Shown piece by piece: positions 22,638 through 34,100 of a stretch of DNA of 64,000 bases; the first letter of the stretch is position 1; every line of letters starts with the position of its first letter. The notes beneath the pieces were generated by a model that was given only the letters and a program-made list of their open reading frames with translations, searched no databases and was not told where the DNA came from. Position numbers and translations under genes: made by a program. Location of the stretch: assembly GCA_932294295.1 (NCBI GenBank), contig OW028585.1, positions 30,240,720 to 30,304,719 on the forward strand, written 5' to 3'. The DNA comes from Alitta virens (taxonomy: Eukaryota; Annelida; Polychaeta; Phyllodocida; Nereididae).

Positions 22638-22753
22638 TCAGATAGCATTCCAAATTGGGGTAATATCATTTCAATATTGGCCACTGTTTGGACAACATCA
22701 TGTCAACATTGCTGACGTTGCACACATGTTGAGCTGATCTAGCATGCGATCAG
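22638..22753. mobile_element. MITE-C
   Basis: Starts TCAGATAGCATTCCAAATTG and contains CAACATCATGTCAACATTGC. The right end (GATCTAGCATGCGATC) has diverged. Confidence 0.65.
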
Positions 22754-22819
22754 AGTTAAAGCCACCAGTATGGCAACCTTGCAATTAAGATAATGAAATA
22801 ACAGCCCAGCAGTATGTAT

Positions 22820-22908
22820 ATGGATGGGTGGGTGGATTAGGGCTTTACGTCCTGTATTTCTGCACCTTATGGGCTAATTAGGACAGGCAGGGCCACGGCA
22901 ATTAGATG
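22820..22908 (-). mobile_element. SINE-A 3' part, minus strand
   Basis: GATTAGGGCTTTACGTCCTG through CTAATTAGGACAGGCAGG is the reverse complement of the SINE-A 3' end. It lies back to back with the next copy, which may have inserted into it. Confidence 0.8.
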
Positions 22909-22915
22909 ATAGATG

Positions 22916-23047
22916 AGGGTGGGGCCTAGCTCAGAGGTAGCGCTCTGGGCTTCCAACCGCTGGGTCCCGGGTTCAATTCCCGGTTGAGCCTAAGTTGGAT
23001 GGCTGTTTCATCCTTCGTCTCATTACCATGGCCCCTGCCTGTCCTAA
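22916..23047 (+). mobile_element. SINE-A 5' part, plus strand
   Basis: Intact head with A and B boxes and the TTGGATGG core, stopping at CCTGCCTGTCCTAA before the 3' end. With the preceding minus-strand piece it forms an inverted pair. Confidence 0.82.
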
Positions 23048-23049
23048 GC

Positions 23050-24265
23050 GCGTTATGACTGACATACAGCAAAAAATATTTAGACATTTTTAACTTTTAC
23101 AAATATAACTTTTTACAAGTATACATTTTTTCTTTTTTTAAATCACGTTGGTGAATACAATGATATCACAGCCTCAGACAGTTGCTATTGGCAAATGCAT
23201 GAAAATGATACCATAAAATCCATTGCCATCTAAAGTAATCACTTCTACTTCAGTTCGAATTTGCATGAAAGTCTCAAGAATATTTTATGTGACTGTAAGG
23301 CCCCCACATTGAATTGAAAGGTCAAGGTAACTGCTATTACGTCATTTTGTAAATGTAAAAGAGAAATGGTATAAAGTTACAAAAGCCTGGGGCAGTATTG
23401 CTACATAAAAGGGTTTGTGTAGATATAAACTTTCACAAACCATAAATAATAGAAAAGGTTGTCAGTCATAAATGGTGTCATAAAAGTGAATTTTTTTTAA
23501 TCTTGCATTTTATTACTCTGCTTCATTTAAACTTTTCTGTTTTCATTTATCAACAAGCGATGTAGTAAAAAGTAGCAAATAATAAGAAAAGTTAGAATTA
23601 TATAAATTAAGATACAAGTTCCGCGAAAATAGGCATTATGATATCACTTAAAGATGTTTAATTAAAAATATTGCGTTAAATTACCAAAAACAGTTGAAAA
23701 AAGAACAGAAAAATAGATGACGTTATAAAAGAAATCAGGAAATTTAAGACGCTGTATGAATAAAACAGAACCAAAATTCCAAAACACTAATTTAGGATAT
23801 TATATAAATATAGCTGAACAAATACGCCAGTATACTAAATTACTTCAGTAGTGACGTCTTTCCATAGAATTCTATGGAAGGAACGATTGTCTTTGTTTGA
23901 ATGCTGTGGCATGTGGAACCCCTGAAGATAGCTCTTTCTGGAAGCCCTGACCTAACTGTCTTTTGTTATGCTTGGCTTGCTAAGAAACTGAAGAAAATTT
24001 AACCCCTTTTCACACAATGATAGTCTTTGTTAGCACAACAAATAGTTTCTGATATCACTCATATAATTTTAGGTCATTAATGCTACAAAAATGGCTCTAA
24101 AGAAGGATACTTTGCCACAGATAATTCAATATTAATTATAGATATATACAACTTTTATTCCTTTTTGTTTTGCAACATAATTGTCATGTTTGATATCAAT
24201 TTGTCAGTATAATTCATGAATATTTGATTAAATATAATTTATAATGCCTGAGGAATTTCATTATC
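23050..24265. other. Intergenic, nothing recognised
   Basis: AT-rich DNA without repeats I recognise elsewhere in the window and without a credible coding frame. A short perfect inverted repeat, TTCCATAGAATTCTATGGAA, sits near 23861-23880. Confidence 0.4.
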
Positions 24266-24267
24266 TA

Positions 24268-24277
24268 TCTTTCTATA

Positions 24278-24310
<33 letters not shown>

Positions 24311-24430
24311 CTTATCTATCTCTTATCTATCTCTTATCTATCTATCTATCTATCCAATCTATCTATCCAATCTATCTAATCTATCTAATCTAAAGAAATA
24401 TGTCTGTCTATCTGTCTATATATATATATT
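24268..24430. repeat. (TATC)n microsatellite
   Basis: Tandem TATC/CTAT units with CTTATCTATCT and CCAATCTAT variants, ending in TGTCTATC and TATATA. Confidence 0.95.
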
Positions 24431-24839
24431 TGGTTATATTTCCACAATAACAACAGTTTTGTGCGTGTAAACATTGCCAACATACAAAGTATGAACACTA
24501 CTGCATCTAGTATTTCCCCATTCACAATAGGTGGACAATATCTTGCAAATATTGACAATGGTAGAGTAAGCTTTTTGTGTGCATTGCTATGGCATATTGC
24601 ATGCTGTATGAATTCATCCGTTCATAACAGCTATTCAAGTCCTCACAAGAATCAGTTTACTATGTACAAAAGCATAGAGTTGTATGGCATCATGTAAATT
24701 TGAATTTAATATTAGGAGCCATGGTAACATGATCAACATTCAACATGTAAACTGATCGACATACATTTAGTTTACCTCGTGGGATTTTCATATCTGTAGA
24801 TCTATATTTGAAATTGCACATATTTATAATCTTTATCAG

Positions 24840-24964
24840 ATACCCGGATAGCATTCCAAATCGGGCCAGCGTCGTTACTATATCGGCCGCCGTCCGTACA
24901 ACATCGTTTTGACATCGCCGACATTACGTCGATGTCGCTACGATTTGGAATGCTAACTGGGTAT
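24840..24964. mobile_element. MITE-C, best-preserved copy
   Basis: 125 bp with ends ATACCCGGATAGCATTCCAA and TTGGAATGCTAACTGGGTAT, inverted over at least 20 bp. The interior has CGGGCCAGCGTCG and repeated ACATCG words. No coding capacity. Confidence 0.88.
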
Positions 24965-25056
24965 AATAAATTGGAAAATTTTTGATGAGATAACCCAATG
25001 TTTCAGTAAATAATAGATAAGTTATTATAATAATAATGGAATTATACATATATATT

Positions 25057-25168
25057 GGGGGGGGGGGGGGGCAGCTTCGTTTCTATATCAGCCACCGCAT
25101 CGGTAGAACATTGTTTCAACATCGCCGACATCGTCCGACGTAGATACGATTTGGAATGCTATCCGGGA
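25057..25168. mobile_element. MITE-C truncated at a poly-G tract
   Basis: A G run at 25057-25071 replaces the left end. The rest (GCTTCGTTTCTATATCAGCC to GATTTGGAATGCTATCCGGG) is typical MITE-C. Confidence 0.75.
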
Positions 25169-25172
25169 TGGA

Positions 25173-25380
25173 TCATTGCTAGATAGATAGATAGATAGAT
25201 AGGTATGACAGATAGATAGATAGATAGATAGATAGATAGGACAGATAGTTTGATAGATAGATAGATAGGTAGGACAGATAGATAGATAGATAGGACAGAT
25301 AGATAGATAGATAGATAGGTAGGACAGATAGATAGATAGATAGATAGGTAGGACAGATAGATAGATAGATAGATGGATAG
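25173..25380. repeat. (GATA)n array with higher-order GGTAGGACA units
   Basis: GATA tetramers broken at regular intervals by GGTAGGACA or GGACA, giving a higher-order unit of roughly 25-32 bp. It starts right beside a MITE-C end. Long Ile-Tyr-Leu-Ser frames on the minus strand are artefacts. Confidence 0.93.
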
Positions 25381-25859
25381 AACACTTCAATTACTTTTTG
25401 AATATTAAAATCACATCTGTAGAATGTTTTGGTGGGACTCTTAACTTACTTGAAGTACCTAAATGTTTACGCTTAACCCTAACATGACATGGTATTTGAA
25501 TGAAATTGGACATTTCCTGAGATAGAAGGTCCTTTGTCATGCAATGCATGTGTACTACAAACATTCCACAAGTCCATATACAAGTACTATGACATAGTGA
25601 ACATGTAGTGAATAGTTCTACTGGGTGATCTCAATGGCAGATATGCTGTCTGCAGTATCTAGTGCATAAGAAGTACATATAAGTAATTTTTAGTGTTTTA
25701 CTATTATCTGATGGAAGAAGAGAAAATTTAATATAGGTGTCATACTTTATAATGAAAGCAGCATGTTAGACATGTTATTTAGTTTGCATGAAATTGCATA
25801 GAATAATGAAGTTAGATTTATGTATTAGTCAACTTTATGTACCCAAAAGTGAAGAAAGA

Positions 25860-26132
25860 TGATAGATAGTTAGACATATAGACAGATCGATAGACAGATA
25901 GATAGATAGATAGATAGATAGATCTCAGATAGCATTCCAAATCGGGCCAGCATCGTTTCTATATTGGCCGCCGTCGGTAGAACATCGTTTCAACATCGCC
26001 GACATCGCACCGACGTTGGAATGCTATCTGGGATGGCCATAGATAGATAGATAGGTAGGATAGATAGATAGATAGGTAGGATAGATAGATAGATAGATAG
26101 ATAGGTAGGATAGATACATAGATACATAGATG
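25860..26132. repeat. (GATA)n array interrupted by MITE-C
   Basis: GATA tetramers at about 25860-25923 and 26040-26132, the second with GGTAGGATA interruptions. A MITE-C sits between them. Confidence 0.92.
25926..26032. mobile_element. MITE-C inside a GATA array
   Basis: 107 bp, ends CAGATAGCATTCCAAATCGG and GGAATGCTATCTGGGA. Element and array may share the GATA letters at the junction. Confidence 0.87.
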
Positions 26133-26267
26133 TTAGTGTTGTGTCAGTGTTACACCATTTTAATGTCTATCTTTACATAATATACTGTCATGGTGGAATC
26201 TTTCATTTTTCTTTAAACACTGAATGTAACATCAATGCTCATGACTTTGATATAATTTAAGTTCATC

Positions 26268-27110
26268 AATAAATAGTTTGGAATCAAACCCAGGACCTTC
26301 AATGTAAATGCAAATGCCCTTAAATTTAACCACTAGTCCACATATCTGTTGTATTTCATGTGCTGTTCTAAACACATTTTCCAAATTCTGTTTCAATACT
26401 TTATGTTTTCCAATTACAAATAACAAAGTGAAAACCCATCTTTGTAACTAAGTTTTATGTCTCATAGAAAGCTGTCAAAAGTCTATATGCTTTTGTATTG
26501 TGTTCTGCTGGACAGCACATTTTTGTGAAAAGGTGTGTAACTTGCCTACTGGTTGAGATGGATAAGTTACATGTCTTCTTTTGAAATAATGACACTGATA
26601 TGTGACATTGATTGTCAATGCTATTTGCTCACCCTGTGCACACAATAGCTGCTTGAAAAGGGGCAATTCAATAGGGACACTCCCTACATGTTGTAATGGA
26701 CCAATATATCAGGGTCTGTATTGTCAGTATTACTTCATAAGAGAGTGAATTTTCTGTATGAAAAGTAGAGCAGTGACCTTGTGGTTAAGGTGTTAAATTA
26801 GCTCAATGAAAGGTCATGGGTACAAAACCCCAACTACATGTATTTATTTTTTGTTCTGCTTTGACATTTTATAATTATCTGTTATACAAGCATAACCACA
26901 TGGGTTATGTAAATTCTATTCTATTCTATTTCATCCAAAATGGAGCAGTAACACAGTATGTAAGATGCTAAACTAGCTTAATAAAATCAGGATTGTGGGT
27001 TCAAAACCTCAACAAATGGTGATCCCTTATAAATTATGAAATGCAGCAATACTGCCTCTGTTGTTAAGTTTAGTTGACCAAAAGGCTATGGATTCAAATC
27101 CCAAATGCTT
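26268..27110. repeat. Cluster of degenerate tRNA-like heads
   Basis: Three stretches look like decayed tRNA-derived SINE heads: minus strand about 26276-26344 (GGACTAGTGGTTAAATTTAA, then GGTCCTGGGTTTGATTCC), plus about 26772-26832 (ACCTTGTGGTTAAGGTGTTA, then GGTCATGGGTACAAAACCCC) and plus about 26945-27012 (TATGTAAGATGCTAAACTAG, then TTGTGGGTTCAAAACC). The spacing of A-box-like and B-box-like words fits tRNA-derived units. None is a credible intact tRNA gene. Confidence 0.5.
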
Positions 27111-27376
27111 ATTAGAGATAGACAGATGTATTCGATAACCATTGGCTTATGAACCAATATTATTCTAACTTGTCTAACTACCTGAGCATTGTTATTATAG
27201 TAAATATGCATTGGAATTTACTAAATGAACCACTCATGGTAAATGTGAATTGGTACTGTTAATATATGCCAATCTTTTCTTGTCTTGTGTAAAGATTTAT
27301 CTTTCCTTGTCTTGTCTTGTGCTGCTGTTTGTTTCTCTGTCTGATCTTATAAAGACCACCTCATTATTAAGAACAC

Positions 27377-27492
27377 CCCAGATAGCATTCCAAATCGGGC
27401 CAGCGTCGCTTTCATGTCGGCCACCGTTGGTAGAACATCATTTTGACATCACCGACATCGCCCCGATGTTGAAACGATTGAATGCTATCTGA
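27377..27492. mobile_element. MITE-C
   Basis: Ends CCCAGATAGCATTCCAAATC and GAATGCTATCTGA, interior CGGGCCAGCGTCG and CATCACCGACATCG. Confidence 0.85.
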
Positions 27493-27529
27493 TATTTTTT
27501 CAGGACCTCTTGTTGCATGAAATAAATCT

Positions 27530-27776
27530 TATTTTGTCTTATCTTATCTTTTCTTATCCTGTCTTATCTTGTCTTGTCTTAATATTATCTTATCTTATCT
27601 TGTTGTCTTATCTAGTCTTATCTTGTCTTGTCTTATTTATCGATCTTGTCTTGTCTTATCTTATCTTATCTTCTCTTGTCTTAATATTATCTTATCTTAT
27701 TCTTATCTTGTCTTATTTTGTCTCAATTATCTTATCTTGTTTTGTCTTGTCTTGGCTTATCTTGTCTTGTATAGTT
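27530..27776. repeat. (TTATC/TTGTC)n pentanucleotide array
   Basis: Pentamers TTATC, TTGTC and TCTTG over about 245 bp, the opposite-strand equivalent of the 12.1-12.7 kb array. Ser/Leu-rich frames here are artefacts. Confidence 0.93.
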
Positions 27777-28203
27777 GAGCAACTGAACAATAACCTGGAG
27801 CAGACATTGCTATCATGCTATGCCAGTATATATATATATATATTTGATATATACTAAAAAACCGTGGGAACAATAATAACAAAAACATTCTTTTGATACC
27901 GCACTCGTGAGTAATCTATTGTGTCTGTGAAATGGTGTTAATTACAATAATATATCACTCTGGAAGAGCAATAGTTGTTTGTGAGAGATATTAGACATTT
28001 CTAAACAGTTAAGAGCATTTCACTGCTGTGGAATATATAAAATTTACAGGAGAATCTAAGATTGTAGATCAACGCTAAATTATAGCCAAAACTGGGATTA
28101 CCGGTAATTTTGTCACGTTTATGTTGAGAATCTAGAGAGTGTTATTTCATTTGCATTACACCCTACAACTTAGAGACTATGATCAGTCCAAATTGAGCAG
28201 TCA

Positions 28204-28359
28204 TACATGGCCAATTGTGCTACGCGCATTTTCCATACGTTTGGATAAACACATGGAAAACGCATGGTGTTTTCCTTATTATAATTATCTAGAAAACCAT
28301 GCGTTTTCCATGCGTTTATCCTTCGCATGGAAAACGCACGTGGCACATTTGGCAATGTA
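28204..28359. mobile_element. MITE-D, copy 3 (largest)
   Basis: 156 bp with ends TACATGGCCAATTGTGC and GCACATTTGGCAATGTA. Inside, CATGGAAAACGCATG and its complement recur several times, so the element is palindromes within palindromes. Confidence 0.82.
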
Positions 28360-28475
28360 ATGGTGAGGTGGTCTTAATAGTCAGGTGATCTTACTGTGTA
28401 TGCAGGTTCAGATGGTTACTGTCTCAATAATCTAGGAGTAAATTAAAGTGAATGAAAATGATACCAATTGGTAGA

Positions 28476-28596
28476 TCCAAGATAGCATTCCAAATTGGCC
28501 CGGCATCGTTTCCATATCGGCCACTGTCGTTACAACATCGTATTAACATCGCTGACATTGCGCCGACGTTGAAGCGATTTGGAATGCTATCTTGGA
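28476..28596. mobile_element. MITE-C
   Basis: 121 bp with matching inverted ends TCCAAGATAGCATTCCAAAT and ATTTGGAATGCTATCTTGGA. Confidence 0.9.
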
Positions 28597-29264
28597 TACT
28601 TTAGCATCAATTAATAAAAATGTACTTCTACTTGAGCACACAAAATTGACCCTTTTTTTATGTGTCCTGATGGTGCCTTGTTTTATTCATATGCTTATAG
28701 TTGTACATAATTATCATATAGATGTTTTTAATATGTAACTAAATTATGTTCATGTAGATTGTTCTTTTATTTTACTTATAAATCATTATATATATGTATA
28801 TTTTAATTTTTTATCCTTGTATTTTATTTTTATATGACACACATGTATCTTTTTGATGCTCTGTGGTCAATAAAATTCTATATATATATATATATGTACA
28901 GAAGTAGACAAAAACTGAACTGAAAACTAAATTAATCTGTGCCTCACGACTTTGGCTGTAAAATACATCTTATTAATAAATACATCTTTGCACCACACCT
29001 GGATATGAACTGGCATTCAGAATTCCATCAGAATTTGTGCAGTCAGTACACATGATATGAATGCAAGCAATTTGTATTTTACAGCAGGCAGGCTATATAT
29101 TTTTCATGTGTATTTTACAGCAGCTAGAGGTGTATTTGTCCAAGCTATATTTCCTCGAGCTTTTATCTAGGACTTGGCCAGAATTCCTCAATAGTACTTT
29201 CAACATCAAAGTTTAGACACCAAGGTTTTGAAGTATACGAATCATTTATACACAATTACCTAGA

Positions 29265-29660
29265 ATCTTTGTGTCATTGCTACTGGTCTGAAGGTTAGTT
29301 AGCTTATATGAGCAGTGGCAGGCAGATGTAATGATGAGATGATAAGGCTTCTTGGAGTCTACCACACGTGGCTTACACATTTATCTCATGGATGGGGGTC
29401 TTTTACTTGCCCAAGCATAGACACTTAGTACCAGGAAACACCATTTTAACGTGATTCCCGATCGAGCCTAAGTTGGATGGCTGTTTCATCCTTCGTCTCA
29501 TTACCATGGTCCCTACCTGTCCTAATTAGCCCATCCGGTGCAGAAATACAGGACGTAAAGCCCTAATCACACACACACACACACACACACACACCAGTTA
29601 AACGTCGCATGTGATCGACATCCAGCTGGGGTGTATGCCTCATGAAGAGTGTCCGATTCT
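29265..29660 (-). mobile_element. SINE-B interrupted by a SINE-A
   Basis: SINE-B on the minus strand occupies about 29280-29450 (CAGGCAGATGTAATGATGAG, GGTCTTTTACTTGCCCAAGC) and resumes after 29594 (TCGCATGTGATCGACATCCA, CAGCTGGG). Between them lies SINE-A on the plus strand. AACGT occurs at both junctions, consistent with a target duplication. Confidence 0.8.
29454..29594 (+). mobile_element. SINE-A, 5'-truncated, nested in SINE-B
   Basis: Starts at the end of the B box (TTCCCGATCGAGCC) and runs to GGACGTAAAGCCC plus (CA)n. Its position inside SINE-B shows that SINE-A was active after SINE-B settled here. Confidence 0.87.
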
Positions 29661-29704
29661 TTAATTGTTAGAAATAAACGAAAAACACATTGTTAGACAT
29701 TAAT

Positions 29705-29757
29705 GATGACTGGTGGTCTCAGAAATTATTTCAAAGTTATTTTGAGACCACCAGGTA
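29705..29757. repeat. Hairpin GGTGGTCTCA / TGAGACCACC
   Basis: CTGGTGGTCTCAGAAATTAT is followed by a near-complement ending TTTTGAGACCACCAG. A short palindrome just upstream of the VWA gene; its words recall the 13.3 kb module. Confidence 0.7.
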
Positions 29758-29922
29758 CATGAATAATTATGATGAGTGGGGGGGGGGGGGGGGTGAGATG
29801 AGATGAGTTATGCACAGAACTTCAATGGAAAATATAGTTTTGAAAGGTTGACCGTTCGACTGAGAAACATTTTCGTATTACTTTCTTTGATTTTTCTGAT
29901 TTCAATTTTTATTTTATTTCAG

Positions 29923-31177
29923 GTCAACATGAAACTGTTGTTGGCCGTATGCCTAGGTAAGCTGATGTTTTTATTTTTCATTAAAAATATCAAATAGTGT
30001 TATATAAAAGTCTGAAAACCACAATGTTTTCATTACAAATACAGACTATTATTTGCAACGTCTCCACAAAACACATTTTATTTCGAGAAAAGAAAAAGGG
30101 TTTAGTGCAGTATAGCGGACCCAAATTATGCCCATATTTGGCGGCCATTAAAAAATTAAATTTTATCAAATATTTCACTAGTTTTAAGTTCTAGCACAAT
30201 TACAATAACATTTGGTGTAGATAAGCAGGGGTTTGGTGGCGGTAACCCCCAAGAAAAAGCTAAAATAAACGCATTAGTTTGTGACGTCACATTTACATTT
30301 CAAGCATTTTTACGTCATGGTCCTGGCAATGACGCTTGTTAAATATGGTCATAAATCTGGAACTGCTATACTGCACTTTTTCCAAAATCTCAAACAAAAT
30401 TTCCACGTTTAATTGAAAACAACGTGTCTCTTTTTTTTTAGCACCAAAGTAGAACATAATATTTTTTTAATCAATAATATATAGTATTTTACGTTACAAG
30501 TCTCCATCTCGTATGAAAGCGCTTTTCTGCCTTACGTCAGGATTTCAAAGCAACTGACAAAAATCTTTCGAGTTTGCTTTTCTCAACTTTGTGGTTGGAA
30601 AATTTATTTTACTTGAATGGTGTCGTGCCAGGTATTTCCTCATTCGGTGCAAGCAAAAATCTAAAAAAAAAAATTGGGACCATACTTTTTAAAGGCAATA
30701 TGAAGTAAATCAAACCTCATTGATGCCTTATAAAAAATAAACCAAACCACATAATTGAAATATTATAATATTTAGTGCCCTCTGTCACTGTAAAGAATTA
30801 AATAATGACTTGTATCGACATGTAGAGGTCACAGAAGACCAATCTGAAAAAACAATTAAAGAAAAAAAAGAAAGCATTGAAGTTATAACACAGTGATGGA
30901 ATAGATTATTATCTACTCATTAGTTCATTGAAGTTTTTTGAAAAATAAATATTTATATATAATAATTTATTAAAATATAGTTATGTTGTTAAATTATGAC
31001 AATTAGGAACCATAACTTATTAAACGGATAAATGCGCAGTTTGTGAATGTATTTTCATTGACATAATAATATATTATGTATATAATTATTGATTCAATAT
31101 TTTGTGAAATTATAATTTATTTATATTTATGTTTATTATTTCAGTGGCTGCAGCGGCAAAAGTAGCTCACACTCAAT
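29923..31177 (+). CDS. VWA gene exons 1-2: signal peptide
   Basis: Exon 29923-29956 has an acceptor-like 5' edge, six bases of leader, then ATG at 29929. Exon 31145-31177 completes the sequence. Together they read MKLLLAVCLVAAAAKVAHTQ: a basic residue, a hydrophobic Leu/Val/Ala core and a likely cleavage site around AHTQ/S. An upstream in-frame ATG at 29803 would prepend a hydrophobic stretch, but it lies before the acceptor and is not preferred. Confidence 0.85.
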
Positions 31178-34100
31178 GTAAGTATTATTTATTCATATGT
31201 CATTCATATATTAGTCATCAGTCGTAATTTATTAACTCTGATTACATACAATCAGTAGCAGTCTACATAATCAGTTTTGGAAGGCATCTTAATGACGTCA
31301 TCTTAATGACGTCTTCTTAATGTCGTCATCTTAATGACGTCATCTTATCCAGGGCACTGACAAACAGCTATGTGCAGGTCAACAAGAACTCCAAATAGAA
31401 AATTGCTTACCAAAATCTTTTTCATTAACGGTGCAAGGAAACTTTTTTCCGCTTCTGTACATGTGCCGAACTTCGATCCACCAATCGTCTAATTTCAGTT
31501 AGTGGTTATACCCTTGCTATTCATAATAGTGCTAGTTAAAAATTGTGGGTTAGTGAGTCTGTTAGTTATGTCACTTTTAAATCATTTGTTAACTGGTTAG
31601 GTCATTCGTGTCTGTGCAAGGTATGGGATATATCTAGCAAAATTGGCATAACTGTGGAGTGTGCATTGCACAGAGCCCTGTGTTGGCCACTGGGGTTTGA
31701 GATCTCCACCTAAGGTGTTACCAGGGGCATCGATTTCTCTAAACGGTGGGGGATGCAGGCTTACTTTGTCATACAGTGATTTTCCCACGCGTGTACCAAC
31801 AAGAGGCGACAGTTAACGCGCGGACACTTGTCAAGAAGTAACATAATGGTTATAAACTTGTTCTAATATGTGATACGAAGTGTAAAACAGTTTAAAAAAG
31901 CACAAATGTTCCAAAACGAAAGTGTGTAGAAAAAAGGTAATATCTACTTGTGAATTTCAGGGGGGAAATATGATTGCATTGATCAATCCCTCAACTTACA
32001 AAAAATTGGGGGGGGGGGGTTATATATCCCCCATATCCCCCCTGAATCGGCACCCCTGGGGTCCACTGGGGTTCGAGGTCTTCACCCACAGTGTTACCAC
32101 CCTTGTCGTGAGGAGACGCACGACTATCGAGCGCTACAAAATGTTGAGAGAAATTCTATGTCGTGAACTGTTTCAATGAGTGGTGTGAGCGATCGTTACA
32201 GTTTCCTTAAAGCATATTAGGTGGTTACTTAGCCTTCAAGTTCTTTGTGTCGTTTTACTGCCATTATGGTCAGATTGAGCGACAAGGAAGTTAAGTTGAA
32301 ATGCCATTGTTAGACTTTTATGTTGGATTTGAAAATGATATATAAATTTATTAGGTCCGAATATTAAGATGATTCATTTGGTATTTAATATGAAATACAT
32401 ATTACAAGTCACAGCTTAAAGGTAGAACTATTACCTGGGTACCAAAGATATGCACCTCTAGTCAATGAGTTATGGACCAAGCAATAATAATGTGATATAT
32501 GTCTATATATATATATATTTTAACAAATGTATGTAAACGAAACTTAATGCTCATATTACCGTGCTATTGTTCAGCAACTGGGACCATGGATGTAGAGATA
32601 ATCCATTGATAATGTATACCTTTAACTTTTATACCATGTATATATATATATATTGAATATAGAAATAGTGAGTAGAAGTAGACTTAGTACACGTTTTTTT
32701 ATCTGTTATTTTTGACAAATGTATCATGTATGATATTACTGTGTCAATAAAAGCATATATAATATATATAATAATATATTACTTTGTCACAGAATCAGTT
32801 TCTAAAATTCATGTGTATAGCTCTTCGGGAAACCAACTTTTTTAAATGTCTATTTTCTAACTTATACTGAACCGTGAATTTTCAAATTTGACTTTTAATG
32901 CTTTGTAACTGATTTATGAAGCGTAATATTATGCTCTGTTAATTCTTCTATGAAATGTGGGGGAAAAATAGAAAAAACTGTTCATAGCCCACAGTACTTA
33001 ATTTTAAAGATTCGTATAATTAACTATGAAATTTAATATATTTCAAATATATTTTACATAATCTATATCAATAAGGCATGTGATAATTCATAGTGAATTG
33101 AAGACTCGTTAACATCCAATTCATTTTTCATCTGTTAAACTAAATGCTACACAGATATTGATATAACTCATGATATTTTTCACGTTAATTACATAATATT
33201 CCATATTATTTCAGACACGTTTGCAAGATATGTTAAAAAAGAAACTTCTGGGAAAAAATCATATACAATTATACTTATTAAAAACAAATATCTATTCTTT
33301 GAAATAAATATTAAATATTCAAAATACACGCATCCACTTTATACACTTTTGACACCCCATTTCTCAATATAATATTATGAGGAGTATGAATTTGCTTTGG
33401 TTGTGGAGATGTTTGTTGAAGGTTAACATAGTCTGGTGCGATGAGGTTTGCTTAAACTCCACAATGTCTCTCAGGAATTTTAAAAATGTTTGGTGTTCAA
33501 GTTGCCTAGGTCAATATTATGGATTGTGTGTCAGGTATCGGTTAAATAGCATTGTTATAGTTTATAGAGAAGTTTATTATGCTAAATGTAAAATTTAGTA
33601 CATTTGATTGTTGTGTTTGTGTTTATTGATTTATTGAATTAAAATGATGTATTTTGCTAATCTATCCAGAATTTTTTATAGAATCAAGTAACTTTAATTC
33701 TAATGTAAACCTATACCAAGTCACTTCAATTCTATACCAAGTCACTTCAATTCTGTAAACCTATACCAAGTCACTTCAATTCCTAAGTAAAACTATACCA
33801 AGTCACTTTAATTCTATACCAAGTCACTTCAATTCTACTGTAAACCTATACCAAGTCACTTCAATTCTACTGTAAACCTATACCTATAATTAACTACATG
33901 TAATAACTATAACATTATTGCAATTTCTATTACAAAATTTGTACGAATATCTCTTTTATTCCTATTAAATAATCAATGACATATATATATTTATAGCTCT
34001 GTTACAGAGTTACGAAAATATGGCAGTGTTGATCGCAATAATTATCCCATTTACTCCTAACCATTTATCTGTAATATTCTTTCATTATTTATTTATTTAC

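Noticed and set aside
25088..25390. 100-codon minus-strand frame of Ile-Tyr-Leu-Ser repeats
   Set aside because: Product of the GATA array.
24268..26132. Possible CRISPR-like array of repeats and spacers
   Set aside because: Tetranucleotide microsatellite with interspersed MITEs in a eukaryotic genome; no unique spacers of fixed length.
27510..27857. 115-codon plus-strand Leu/Ser-rich frame
   Set aside because: Product of the TTATC/TTGTC array.
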